Below the pieces are notes generated by a model. It was not told the origin of the DNA. It made no database searches and saw only the letters and a list, made by a program, of their open reading frames with translations. Made by a program: the position numbers and the translations under genes. Below, in pieces: positions 36,096 to 45,014 of a stretch of 64,000 nucleotides of DNA. Origin of the DNA: Flagellimonas taeanensis (GTDB taxonomy: Bacteria; Bacteroidota; Bacteroidia; Flavobacteriales; Flavobacteriaceae). The stretch spans positions 124,001 to 188,000 of the forward strand of contig NZ_QXFO01000026.1 in NCBI RefSeq assembly GCF_003584105.1. Direction: 5' to 3'. Each line of letters begins with the position of its first letter. The first letter of the stretch is position 1.

Positions 36096-36493
36096 TTTTT
36101 CGCTACATGATGGTGTTTGGACGAAGCAGGATCATATTTGATAAAGAAATTGATCCAGATGTTTCGGGACAAACGGATGATCAGGGGCATAAAAACAATC
36201 AACGTGCCCACGATCGCAATAAAAGAGTTGACCAAATTGGTGCCAATGAACAGGTAGGATATCACAAAGGCGGCAACGGCGAAGGCAATCCCCACCCCAT
36301 AGCTTACATACATGGAGCCATAGAAGAAAGATGGCTCTATCTTGTACTTGGTGCCACAATGGGAACAACGCTCGTGCATCTTGAAAATTTGGGAAAGGGC
36401 ATACGGATTGTGGTTCACATACATGCTTTCCTCATGGCATTTGGGACAACTTCCTGTTAAAATGCTGTACAGTTTGGTTCCTTTTTTTAACAT
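36083..36493 (-). CDS. DUF983 family zinc-ribbon membrane protein
   Basis: A 136-residue protein with an N-terminal zinc ribbon (CPKCHEESM ... CSHCGTKYKIEP) and two membrane helices (VSYGVGIAFAVAAFVISYLF and SFIAIVGTLIVFMPLII), as in the DUF983 family of unknown function. The ATG at 36493 is used; an upstream GTG at 36499 would add only two residues. A His-rich tail (SSKHHHVAKN) ends it. Confidence 0.87.
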   Translation of the reverse strand: MLKKGTKLYSILTGSCPKCHEESMYVNHNPYALSQIFKMHERCSHCGTKYKIEPSFFYGSMYVSYGVGIAFAVAAFVISYLFIGTNLVNSFIAIVGTLIVFMPLIIRLSRNIWINFFIKYDPASSKHHHVAKNQVQ

Positions 36494-36559
36494 TTGCACC
36501 GATTTTTAAGCAAAAATACGCATAAAGCCACTTTTGCTATGTAATTCAGGTCACATAAA

Positions 36560-38473
36560 ATGATAAATGTCCATAATCTTTCCGTAGCCTTTGGAGGCGA
36601 ATATCTTTTCGAGGAAATCTCATTCCGTTTGAACGGCGGTGACAGGGTAGGCCTCATTGGAAAGAACGGTGCGGGAAAGTCCACATTGCTCAAATTGCTC
36701 GCCAAGGAAATGCCCTTGGACGGGGGCACCATGGCCACAGAAAAGGAAATAAGGATCGGGTTTTTGAAACAGGACATCGATTTTGATCTGGGAAGGACCG
36801 TTTTGGAAGAATCCTATCAGGCATTTTCGGAGATAAAGGCACTGGAACAGAGATTGGACCAAATCAACACCGGCCTAGCGGAACGAACCGATTATGAAAG
36901 CGAAGGCTACCACCAGCTGATGGTGGACCTGAATGACGTGACCCACCATTACGAAATTCTTGGGGGGTACAATTACCAGGGAGATACCGAGAAAGTTTTG
37001 CTCGGACTCGGTTTCAAAAGGGAGGATTTCAACAAGTTGACCGACACTTTTTCCGGCGGATGGCGCATGCGTATTGAGCTGGCCAAGCTCTTGTTGCAAA
37101 ATAACGACGTGTTGCTGCTGGATGAGCCAACCAACCACTTGGACATAGAATCCATCATTTGGTTGGAACAGTTCCTGAACAATTATTCCGGGGCGGTGGT
37201 GATTGTTTCCCACGATAAGATGTTCCTCGACAATGTCACCAACCGCACCATCGAGATCTCATTGGGAAGGATCTATGACTATAACAAACCTTACACCAAG
37301 TTCCTCGAACTCAGAAAAGAGATCAAGGAGCAGCAGCTAAGCGCCCAAAAGAACCAGGAAAAACAGATACAACAGACCGAAAGGCTGATAGAGAAGTTCC
37401 GGGCCAAGGCGAGCAAGGCATCCATGGCACAATCGCTGATCAAGAAGCTGGACAAAATCGAACGGATCGAGGTGGACGAAGAGGACAATGGTGTGATGAA
37501 CCTTAGGTTCCCGGTATCCGTGACCCCCGGTAAAGTGGTTGCCGAGCTGGAAAGCCTATCCAAAAGTTATGGAAAGAAGCAGGTGCTGCAAAACATCGAC
37601 TTATTGGTGGAGCGCGGTAGCAAGACCGCATTTGTTGGGCAGAACGGACAGGGCAAGACCACCTTGGCAAAGATCATGGTGGGCGAATTGGAGCATGAAG
37701 GGAACATAAAGATGGGCCACAATGTGCAATTGGGCTATTTTGCACAGAACCAGGCCGAGTATCTGGATGGCAGCAAGACCATTTTGGACACCATGACCGA
37801 TGCGGCCAATGAAAGCAACCGGAGCAAGGTAAGGGACATCTTGGGCTCTTTTTTGTTCAGGGGCGACGATGTGGACAAGTATGTGAAAGTACTCTCCGGA
37901 GGGGAACGAAATCGATTGGCTTTGGCCAAAATGCTGCTACAGCCCTTCAATGTGCTGGTGATGGACGAACCTACCAACCACTTGGACATCAAATCCAAAA
38001 ATGTGCTGAAACAGGCCCTGCAGAACTTTGAGGGGACCTTGGTGCTCGTTTCCCACGACCGGGATTTCCTGCAAGGGCTCACGGACAGGGTATATGAGTT
38101 CAAGGACGGAGGCATCAAGGAATATCTCGGAGATATTGACTTCTACTTGGAGCAGCGTAAAGTGGACGACTTTAGGAAAATCGAAAAAAGAGAAGCCAGA
38201 ATAGAGGTAAAAGCACCGACCGAAACCAAGGAAGCGGATTACCATACCCAGAAGAAGGAAAAATCCCTGAAGAATAGGCTGAGCGGGGTGGAGAAGAAGA
38301 TATCCCAATTGGAACAAGAGATTGCGGATATAGACCACGAACTTTTAATGGACTATGATGCCACCATAGCCAAACCCAACTTTTTTGACGGTTATCAGGG
38401 TAAGAAAAAACACCTGGAAGAGCTTATGGAAGAATGGGAGAGCATTTCCCATGAGCTGGAATCATTGAATTGA
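36560..38473 (+). CDS. ABC-F family ATP-binding protein
   Basis: A soluble protein with two ABC domains and no membrane segment, 637 residues. ABC-F proteins act on ribosomes (translation factors such as Uup/EttA-like forms). The first Walker A is GLIGKNGAGKSTLLKLLA with signature FSGGWRMRIELAKLL. The second is FVGQNGQGKTTLAKIMV with signature LSGGERNRLALAKMLL. Each has LLDEPTNHLD or VMDEPTNHLD Walker B motifs. The inter-domain linker is long and charged (about residues 245-315), and a C-terminal coiled-coil (LKNRLSGVEKKISQLEQEI) resembles Uup. Subtype is uncertain. Confidence 0.93.
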   Translation: MINVHNLSVAFGGEYLFEEISFRLNGGDRVGLIGKNGAGKSTLLKLLAKEMPLDGGTMATEKEIRIGFLKQDIDFDLGRTVLEESYQAFSEIKALEQRLDQINTGLAERTDYESEGYHQLMVDLNDVTHHYEILGGYNYQGDTEKVLLGLGFKREDFNKLTDTFSGGWRMRIELAKLLLQNNDVLLLDEPTNHLDIESIIWLEQFLNNYSGAVVIVSHDKMFLDNVTNRTIEISLGRIYDYNKPYTKFLELRKEIKEQQLSAQKNQEKQIQQTERLIEKFRAKASKASMAQSLIKKLDKIERIEVDEEDNGVMNLRFPVSVTPGKVVAELESLSKSYGKKQVLQNIDLLVERGSKTAFVGQNGQGKTTLAKIMVGELEHEGNIKMGHNVQLGYFAQNQAEYLDGSKTILDTMTDAANESNRSKVRDILGSFLFRGDDVDKYVKVLSGGERNRLALAKMLLQPFNVLVMDEPTNHLDIKSKNVLKQALQNFEGTLVLVSHDRDFLQGLTDRVYEFKDGGIKEYLGDIDFYLEQRKVDDFRKIEKREARIEVKAPTETKEADYHTQKKEKSLKNRLSGVEKKISQLEQEIADIDHELLMDYDATIAKPNFFDGYQGKKKHLEELMEEWESISHELESLN

Positions 38474-38545
38474 TCTACTATTTTTTGACGTAGACCACTT
38501 ATTTGTACAAATTCGCAACAATCCATGTTCCATTTGCCGATTAAA

Positions 38546-38577
38546 TTTGTAGGTTTTTTCATCTTTTCCTTACTTTG
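38546..38577 (+). promoter_or_regulatory. Probable promoter of the leucine-rich-repeat gene
   Basis: TTTG (38546-38549), a 20-bp spacer, then TTACTTTG (38570-38577), one base off TAnnTTTG. This lies 32 bp before the ATG at 38610. Confidence 0.55.
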
Positions 38578-38609
38578 TAGGTAAATTCTGTGTATCAAAT
38601 AAGTAATCC

Positions 38610-39494
38610 ATGATTCGATTGGCCATTTTATTCGTATTGATGACCTCCTCAGTGGGAGTGTCATTTGCTAACGGTCAAGTATCCAAAAAGGAAAAGGATG
38701 CCCTTGTTGCGCTATATAACAGCACTGATGGGAGTCAATGGAAGGTCTCTTGGGACCTGAATGCTCCAGTGGATACATGGAAAGGAATTGAGGTCAAGAA
38801 TGGCCATGTTGTAGGAATAAACCTGTTCATGAACAATTTGAACGGAACATTGCCCGAAGGAATGGCCAATTTGGAACATTTGACGCAACTAAATTTGGCC
38901 TTCAACAATATTACCGGGGTTTTGCCCAAGGATATCGTAAAACTTGAAAAACTCAAGGTTTTTCGGTTGGAGATGAACAGGATAAAGGGTTCCCTTCCTG
39001 AAGGGATCGGAAACATGCAGCAGTTGGAGGTCTTTTCCATGTTCAATAATTTTCTGACAGGCCCGATTCCTGATAGCTTTGGTAAGCTTGAAAACTTGAA
39101 GGAACTCAACCTGTCCAGTAACAATCTTGAAGGAGGTATCCCAAAATCCATTGGAAACCTCACCAAGTTGGAGGTACTGGGCTTTTTTGAGAACAAGCTT
39201 GATGGGGGAATACCAGCTGAGATTGGCAACTTGGGCAACTTGAAGGAACTTGTGCTGGCCAATAACCAATTGGATGGGGAAATTCCGGTGGAGTTTGGAC
39301 AACTCGCCAGCCTACAGATTTTACAACTTCAGAACAATCGATTCAATGCCTATACAGGTCTTGAAAAAATGGATAAGGGTCAGTTTTTGGTCTTCGATAC
39401 GGACAGCAAAACATTGAACCCTAAATTCAACCAAATCCATTTTGACCGTACACGCATGGCAGATACAAAATTTGAAGACGATAACGAAAATTGA
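38610..39494 (+). CDS. Secreted leucine-rich-repeat protein
   Basis: A 294-residue exported protein with signal peptide (LAILFVLMTSSVGVSFANGQ). An N-terminal capping segment (DALVALYNSTDGSQWKVSWD, VDTWKGIEVKNGHV) is followed by about seven LRR units of plant-like LxxLxLxxNxLxGxIPxxxG type, such as LNLSSNNLEGGIPKSIGN and LVLANNQLDGEIPVEFGQ. The likely role is protein or ligand binding at the cell surface; no lipobox or T9SS C-terminal domain is visible. It is flanked by its own promoter and terminator. Confidence 0.88.
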   Translation: MIRLAILFVLMTSSVGVSFANGQVSKKEKDALVALYNSTDGSQWKVSWDLNAPVDTWKGIEVKNGHVVGINLFMNNLNGTLPEGMANLEHLTQLNLAFNNITGVLPKDIVKLEKLKVFRLEMNRIKGSLPEGIGNMQQLEVFSMFNNFLTGPIPDSFGKLENLKELNLSSNNLEGGIPKSIGNLTKLEVLGFFENKLDGGIPAEIGNLGNLKELVLANNQLDGEIPVEFGQLASLQILQLQNNRFNAYTGLEKMDKGQFLVFDTDSKTLNPKFNQIHFDRTRMADTKFEDDNEN

Positions 39495-39527
39495 GTAGTT
39501 AGTTTATTACTTTAGTTTGTTTGGTTT

Positions 39528-39552
39528 GGGGATACAAAGTATCCCCTTTTTT
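39528..39552 (+). terminator. Rho-independent terminator after the LRR gene
   Basis: A perfect 8-bp stem (GGGGATAC / GTATCCCC) with an AAA loop, followed by six T, 34 bp after the stop. Confidence 0.92.
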
Positions 39553-39611
39553 ATGGATTCAATTTTGGAAATGGAGCATATATTTGCTGCGAACAGGCAC
39601 GATCAAATTCT

Positions 39612-39794
39612 ATGGATGAGCATTTTTTCCAATGTCCGTATTGTTGGGAAGAAATTTCCTTTCTTTTGGATAGTTCCATTTCCAAGCAGACCTATGTGGA
39701 AGACTGTGAGGTCTGTTGTAATCCCATAGAAGTATCCTTGGCTTTTGAAGGTCAAGAGCTTATTGCTTTCGAGGCCCGTGAGCTTGGACAATAG
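39612..39794 (+). CDS. CPXCG-motif cysteine-rich small protein
   Basis: A 60-residue protein with two Cys knuckles, CPYC near residue 8 and CEVCC near residue 32, spaced as in the CPXCG family of small zinc-ribbon-like proteins. The first knuckle lacks the Gly (CPYCW). Function unknown. It lies alone between the LRR terminator and the GH16 operon terminator. Confidence 0.8.
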   Translation: MDEHFFQCPYCWEEISFLLDSSISKQTYVEDCEVCCNPIEVSLAFEGQELIAFEARELGQ

Positions 39795-39798
39795 AAAA

Positions 39799-39824
39799 GA
39801 CCGAAACCTGTTTGGGTTCCGGCC
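39799..39824 (-). terminator. Terminator of the GH16/SusCD operon
   Basis: On the minus strand, GGCCGGAACC pairs with GGTTTCGGTC over 10 bp, counting two G-U pairs, with a 6-base loop and TTTT after it. The same positions would be A-C mismatches in plus-strand RNA, so the hairpin favours minus transcription, 82 bp after the GH16 stop. Confidence 0.6.
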
Positions 39825-39906
39825 TTTCCGAAAGTGACACCCTATTGCCACAATTATGAATTTTCAACTAAGTGATACCGGCAACGCTATTGTTGGACCA
39901 TAAAAC

Positions 39907-41016
39907 TTACTGGTATATCCTTACATAGTCAATTTCAAGAGTATCTTCTGAAAAAGAATCGGGCACATCCCCGCCCAGATTTCCTCCCATGGCAATATTG
40001 AGGATGAGGTAGTGCTCTTTATTGTAGGGCTTGTTGGGAGCATTGGTGAATTCATAGACTAAATTACCATCCACATAGGTTTTGATGCTGCCACTGTTCC
40101 ATTCCATCGAATATATATGGAATTCGGTCGAGGCATTTGCAACAGGGCCTTCCCCCCCTTCATCATTGTACACCTGGGTGTTCAGATCGCCCCAATGGAA
40201 ATGCGATATGATACTGTTCTTGTCCCACCCTGTCTGTTCCATAATATCGATTTCGCCGCACAAGGGCCACCCGACACTGCCATATTGGTCACCAAAATAG
40301 TTTCCTGTTTCATTCGAGTCTGCACCCAAAGTCCAGATGGCGGGCCATGTACCGGCCATGTTGGGCAGTTTTGCCCGTACTTCAACGCGACCGTACGTAA
40401 ATGCAAGCTTGGCGTTCAATCTGGCCGAAGTATAAGACTTGGTGGAACCGTTATAGGTGTATTCTTCCTTTAGGGCCTTGATCTTGAGGGTGCCATCGCT
40501 CACAAAGGAGTTCTCTGGCCTTGCGGTATAGTGTTGGAGTTCATTGTTGTGCCAACTCCCATTGTTTGGTGGAATGATCTGATAATGCCATTTTTCCGCA
40601 TCTGGGGCACCATCATCATCAAACTCATCTGAAAAGACCAATGCCGCAAATTCTTCATCGGACCTATACACTTCAACGGCCACTGTTTGGTTGATGTATT
40701 CCCCTGTTGCCGAATAGGCCCAGACCACAATATTGTAGGAATGGGTGCCATCTTTGGTATAGGTATATTCCATGGTGCCTGTTTGGCTTTCCAGTTGGTC
40801 CGCACTTTCAAAGCGGAACGCATATCGAGTGGCATTCTTGGCCGTTGCGGAAACCTGGACCTTTCCTGAGCCATTTCCGTTGGGATTGGCATCGTTGGCC
40901 CCGACGAGGGTCACATCCACCACTAAATCGGTAGGGCCCCCGCCTGTTTCAGAATCACTCGAGCTGCAGGATAGCGCAAAGACCAGTGTCAATAAGGATA
41001 TGTTGAATACATTCAT
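39907..41016 (-). CDS. GH16 endo-beta-1,3-glucanase (laminarinase-type) lipoprotein
   Basis: A 369-residue secreted glycoside hydrolase of family 16. The ATG at 41016 gives a signal peptide with lipobox (ISLLTLVFALSC), followed by a Ser/Asp stretch. A PKD-like beta domain (about 30-130) comes next, then the GH16 catalytic domain starting at FSDEFDDDGAPDAEKW. The active-site motif ExDxxE is present as GEIDIMEQTG near residue 255, with WPAIWTLG before it and HFHWGD after it, as in laminarinases. The frame stays open upstream to 41112, but that start would bury the signal. It is the last gene of the SusC-SusD-binding protein-GH16 operon. Confidence 0.92.
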   Translation of the reverse strand: MNVFNISLLTLVFALSCSSSDSETGGGPTDLVVDVTLVGANDANPNGNGSGKVQVSATAKNATRYAFRFESADQLESQTGTMEYTYTKDGTHSYNIVVWAYSATGEYINQTVAVEVYRSDEEFAALVFSDEFDDDGAPDAEKWHYQIIPPNNGSWHNNELQHYTARPENSFVSDGTLKIKALKEEYTYNGSTKSYTSARLNAKLAFTYGRVEVRAKLPNMAGTWPAIWTLGADSNETGNYFGDQYGSVGWPLCGEIDIMEQTGWDKNSIISHFHWGDLNTQVYNDEGGEGPVANASTEFHIYSMEWNSGSIKTYVDGNLVYEFTNAPNKPYNKEHYLILNIAMGGNLGGDVPDSFSEDTLEIDYVRIYQ

Positions 41017-41169
41017 TTTGAATAGTTGAAGGATACGTGTTCTGTTCTTTTTTTTCATGGCAATTTGTTTGGGAAATCGGCCCCCGCCTTTTTTGGACGG
41101 GAGCCTATCCATTAACTAAACTAACTCAAACCAACCCATGAGAAATGGATTTTGCTTTCATTTTTTTGA

Positions 41170-43353
41170 CTATTTGTGAAAATACACATTGTCCACAAAC
41201 AGGGTCATGGATCCTGCAGGCATGCCCGCATAGATCAACTGTGCAATGTTCGCCTTAGTGGTCAGTCCTGTGAAGTCCGTGAGTGGAATGTCCAAGGAAA
41301 TCCAAGTGTATCGCTCAGGATTTTCGATGGTAATCTCGTGCTCTACATCATCGCCTCCACCATCGAAGGTGCCATTGGCCCCAAAATCGACCAGTTTGAC
41401 CCTGATCTGGGTAGCATCGGCTGTCCAGACATCCGTATGGAAATGGGTCATGTCCGTGGCATCGATTTGATTGGCTACGGTCTCGATTCCCACAAAGTTT
41501 AATCCACTGTATTTTTTTACGTCGTCACCGTCAACGGAAATATCTTCAAGTGTGGCGGCTGACCAATCCGTCCTCCAGGTGTCCACGGGGACATTGGTGT
41601 AGGCATTGCTGAACAGGGAAATCACATCCGCCTCTGGAACCGTTGGTGCGTTGGCCGCAGCTGCGGGCTCAGTTGGAGGTGGTGTAAAGAAATAGATGTT
41701 GTCCAAAAAGATGGTACCATTACCGTCAAACTTCAGTTGGATTACATCGGTCAAATCCACAACACTGGAGAATTCCGATAGAGGGATGTCCACGCTCACC
41801 CATTCCCCGTTGGTAATGTCAAAGGCATAAGGGGTTTCTGCGGGCCCAGTACTTATGAGCGACAAATTCAGACTTGAGGAATCCGCTGTCCAGAAATCCA
41901 CATGAATCATGGTCGATGCGGAGACATCCAGTGGAGAAGCGAATTGCGTTCCCTGATAGTTGAGGTTTTCGTATTTCAATGTATTGTTTCCAGCTATATC
42001 CACTTGCGAAACAAGGGTGGCTTGGCCCCAATTAGGGTTGAAATCCGTTCCGGAAACATCTGTGTAGGCATCGCTGAACACGGAGATGACACTGGCCTCG
42101 GGAACAGTGGGTACCGGTGCCCCTGATATGGGCTCGGAGGATACACCGGCTTCATCGTAGAAATACACATTGTCCACAAATACGGTGTTCTGCTTGGAGG
42201 GCGCTCCCACAAAGATCAATTGGGCAATGTTGGCCCTAGTGGTCAATCCTGCGAAATCCGAAAGGGGAATGCTCAGGCTTACCCATTCTTCCTGTGCGGG
42301 ATTTTCGATTACGATCTCGTGTTCCACATCGTCACCTCCACCAAAGGCTACATCTGCTCCAAAATCGACCAATTTGATCCTGAATTCCATGGCATCGGCT
42401 GTCCAGATATCCGTGTGGAAATGGGTCATGTCCGTGGCATCGATTTGGTTGGCTACGGTCTCGGCGCCCACAAAGCTCAACGCGCTGTATTTTTTGACGG
42501 CATTTCCTTCAATGGTAATGTCTTCCAAGATGGCATCGGACCAATCGGTCCTCCAGGTATCCACAGGAACATTGGTATAGGCATCACTGAAAAGGGATAT
42601 GACTTCCAATGGATCTACGGTAGGTGTGGGTGCCGGACTTGTTGGTTCGGACGAATCCCCAGGCTCTTCGGTGGTACCACCTTCACTCATGACAATATCA
42701 TCAAAATAGTGGGTGGTGGCAGCACCCTTGTCCCCATTGAAGTTGAAAAATAGAACCAATCGGTCAAATTTATCGGTATCGCTAGGGGAGAAGGCAAAGG
42801 ATAGTTCTTCCCATGCGTTGGCCACAGTGGTGGTGGACTGTACTTCCTTGGAAATGGAACCATCTGCGCTATCCTCGAACTTCAAGAGTACGTTTTGGTC
42901 CGCCGCAGGGGAATACACCTTGATCTTGATGGTCTGCAATTCCGAGAAATCCACTTTGCTGGCCAAATCAAAAAAGAAACCGGCCCAGGGCTCCACACCT
43001 TCGGTCTGGGTATATTCCACTACTCTTTCGGAGGTGTTGATGCCGGAGGGATCGGGATTTTCTACATATTCCACAGTGAACGAACCGTCCTTCTCGCCAA
43101 AAAAGGTGACTTCGGGACCGCCACATTCAAAATCGATGCCATCGGCAATTTCGGGCACAATGGTGGAAAATGTACAATCTCCTCCTGGTTCAGGTTCTGG
43201 CTCAGGCTCTGGTGCCACATAGGCGGAAGGTGGTGGCAAATCGTCCTCGTTTTCACAAGAAATTATGGTTGCCAAGGTTCCCAATATAAGGAACAGTGAT
43301 AGGAAGTGCAGTCTTGGGCTTGGTCTGTTCCTGTTATTTTTATACTTGTTCAT
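41170..43353 (-). CDS. Multi-module surface glycan-binding lipoprotein (SusE/F position)
   Basis: A 727-residue lipoprotein (LGTLATIISC, Cys about 33, then ENEDD, which fits a surface-export signal). A PEPEPEPEP linker precedes four beta-sandwich-like modules at roughly 60-230, 250-400, 415-550 and 570-727, each ending in a motif like IFLDNIYF or VFVDNVYF. Modules 2 and 4 are near duplicates (YTNVPVDTWRTDW, VANQIDATDMTHFHTD), while module 3 is diverged. No catalytic motif was seen. Position between susD and the GH16 gene fits a surface glycan-binding protein. Glucan specificity is inferred from the enzyme. Confidence 0.82.
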   Translation of the reverse strand: MNKYKNNRNRPSPRLHFLSLFLILGTLATIISCENEDDLPPPSAYVAPEPEPEPEPGGDCTFSTIVPEIADGIDFECGGPEVTFFGEKDGSFTVEYVENPDPSGINTSERVVEYTQTEGVEPWAGFFFDLASKVDFSELQTIKIKVYSPAADQNVLLKFEDSADGSISKEVQSTTTVANAWEELSFAFSPSDTDKFDRLVLFFNFNGDKGAATTHYFDDIVMSEGGTTEEPGDSSEPTSPAPTPTVDPLEVISLFSDAYTNVPVDTWRTDWSDAILEDITIEGNAVKKYSALSFVGAETVANQIDATDMTHFHTDIWTADAMEFRIKLVDFGADVAFGGGDDVEHEIVIENPAQEEWVSLSIPLSDFAGLTTRANIAQLIFVGAPSKQNTVFVDNVYFYDEAGVSSEPISGAPVPTVPEASVISVFSDAYTDVSGTDFNPNWGQATLVSQVDIAGNNTLKYENLNYQGTQFASPLDVSASTMIHVDFWTADSSSLNLSLISTGPAETPYAFDITNGEWVSVDIPLSEFSSVVDLTDVIQLKFDGNGTIFLDNIYFFTPPPTEPAAAANAPTVPEADVISLFSNAYTNVPVDTWRTDWSAATLEDISVDGDDVKKYSGLNFVGIETVANQIDATDMTHFHTDVWTADATQIRVKLVDFGANGTFDGGGDDVEHEITIENPERYTWISLDIPLTDFTGLTTKANIAQLIYAGMPAGSMTLFVDNVYFHK

Positions 43354-43389
43354 TTCTCGATGTTTTAGTTAATTCGGATTAGCTGACCG

Positions 43390-45003
43390 TTAGTTGTACC
43401 CATCGTTTTGGGGATAACTGGGTCCCAGAAGGTCCATTTGTTGTTGGGGAATGGGCCAGTTCTGCATGTATTCCCTCAAGAGTACCTTGGGGTTCCCTTC
43501 GGGGTATGACTCGTTCATGTTGTCGTTGTTCATGTGGTCCAAAAGGAATTCATACAGTTTTCCTGTTCTTTTCAAGGTGAACCAACGTTGTCCCTCAAAG
43601 GCAAGTTCGCGGGCCTCTTCGTCCAAAATGGCCTGCAGGTCGATGGTGTTCACTGGGTCCGTGTTGGCCCTTTCCCTTACCTTGTTCAGATATTCCAGTG
43701 CCTTGGGGGTATTGTTCAGCATCATATGGGCCTCGGCCCCCACCAGATAGGTCTCTGCCAATCGGTAGATCATGATATTCTTGTAATGGTTCCTGTCGGT
43801 GGGTTCCACGGTCTCATCAAAAAACTTGAGTACCCCGGGATTCTGTCTCCTGTAATAGAGCATGAACTCGTTTTGGTCGGTTTCACTGTTCTCATAAAGA
43901 TCCAATGGGTCACCGAGCTGTTTTCCGGGAGGTAGTGCGGTCTCATCGTTGTAAGCGTATTCAAAGATGTAATAGGTGTTGTTCTTCCTCTTGTCGTCAG
44001 GGTCTTCATTGAGCAGGTCTATCATGTATTGGTTCAATGAGATAAACCCTGCGCCGGCCCCACCATTTTCAACAGATTGGATGAGTCCTGGTGCATCGGC
44101 ATAGGAAGACACCATGTTCCAACTCATGATATGTTGACTGCCCCCGCCAATGGTTTCCCTTTCAAAATTGATCGCAAACAAGGTTTCGGAATGGTTCAGC
44201 TCACCCGCAAACACTTCTTCCGTGGCCACTAGGCTGTGATTGCCACTGGTAATGACAGCATCGGCTTGTGCGGCAGCTTCGGCCCAGTCTTCTTCCCACA
44301 GGGCGACTTTGGCCCTAAGGTGCCTCGCAGCTCCCTGCCCCCATCTTCCAAATTGCTCTGGATTGTAGTCCAAATGCTCGATGGCAAAATCAAGATCAGA
44401 GCGTAGCAGTGCAAAAATTTCTTCTACGGAAGATTTGTCCTGTGGTACATCGAACGCATTTTCTGGAGTGGTCGGTTCTGTAGTGATGAAGATGTTGTTG
44501 AAAAGCCTGTAGAGGGTAAAAAAGGCATTGGCCCTCATACACTTGGCCTCAGCAAGGATTTGGTTTTTCCTGTCCTCGTCAATATCCTCCAAGTTTTCTG
44601 CTCCACGGATCACGGCATTGGCCCTGTCCACAATACGATAATTGTGCACCCAATGGGCATTGATTCCGGACGTAGTGCCATAGTCACCAAGGCTCGCGCC
44701 CCAAAGTAACCTACTGTATAGGGAAACCTCACCGGTAATCCCTACCCCTAAATCACTTTTTGCTTGTAGGATGAGTGGATAGGTACCGTTCAGGCTAAGG
44801 TCTTGGTAGATGTTCCTGTTGAGTGAATAAAGCCCGACCACTGCCGATTCCAGACCTTCTGGGGTCGTGTATAGGAAGTCAACGGAAGTGTCCGAGAGCA
44901 ATTCGTCTTGTAAAAGGTCCTTTTCGCAGGAAGTGAATATGGCAAGGCCAAGAAGCATTGCGAATATTCCTTTTGATGGTATGTAGTTATATATGTTTTT
45001 CAT
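43390..45003 (-). CDS. SusD/RagB-family nutrient-binding lipoprotein
   Basis: Outer-membrane surface lipoprotein that caps the SusC channel, 537 residues. The signal peptide ends LAIFTSC with EKD after it. SusD features are the N-terminal helix TTPEGLESAVVGLYSLNRNIY, TPR-like helices (AEAKCMRANAFFTLYRLFN near residue 155), and the C-terminal RLAETYLVGAEAHMMLNN and LEYLNKVRERANTDP with ELAFEGQRWFTLKRTG. It is 11 bp from susC. Confidence 0.95.
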   Translation of the reverse strand: MKNIYNYIPSKGIFAMLLGLAIFTSCEKDLLQDELLSDTSVDFLYTTPEGLESAVVGLYSLNRNIYQDLSLNGTYPLILQAKSDLGVGITGEVSLYSRLLWGASLGDYGTTSGINAHWVHNYRIVDRANAVIRGAENLEDIDEDRKNQILAEAKCMRANAFFTLYRLFNNIFITTEPTTPENAFDVPQDKSSVEEIFALLRSDLDFAIEHLDYNPEQFGRWGQGAARHLRAKVALWEEDWAEAAAQADAVITSGNHSLVATEEVFAGELNHSETLFAINFERETIGGGSQHIMSWNMVSSYADAPGLIQSVENGGAGAGFISLNQYMIDLLNEDPDDKRKNNTYYIFEYAYNDETALPPGKQLGDPLDLYENSETDQNEFMLYYRRQNPGVLKFFDETVEPTDRNHYKNIMIYRLAETYLVGAEAHMMLNNTPKALEYLNKVRERANTDPVNTIDLQAILDEEARELAFEGQRWFTLKRTGKLYEFLLDHMNNDNMNESYPEGNPKVLLREYMQNWPIPQQQMDLLGPSYPQNDGYN

Positions 45004-45014
45004 GACAATTTTTT

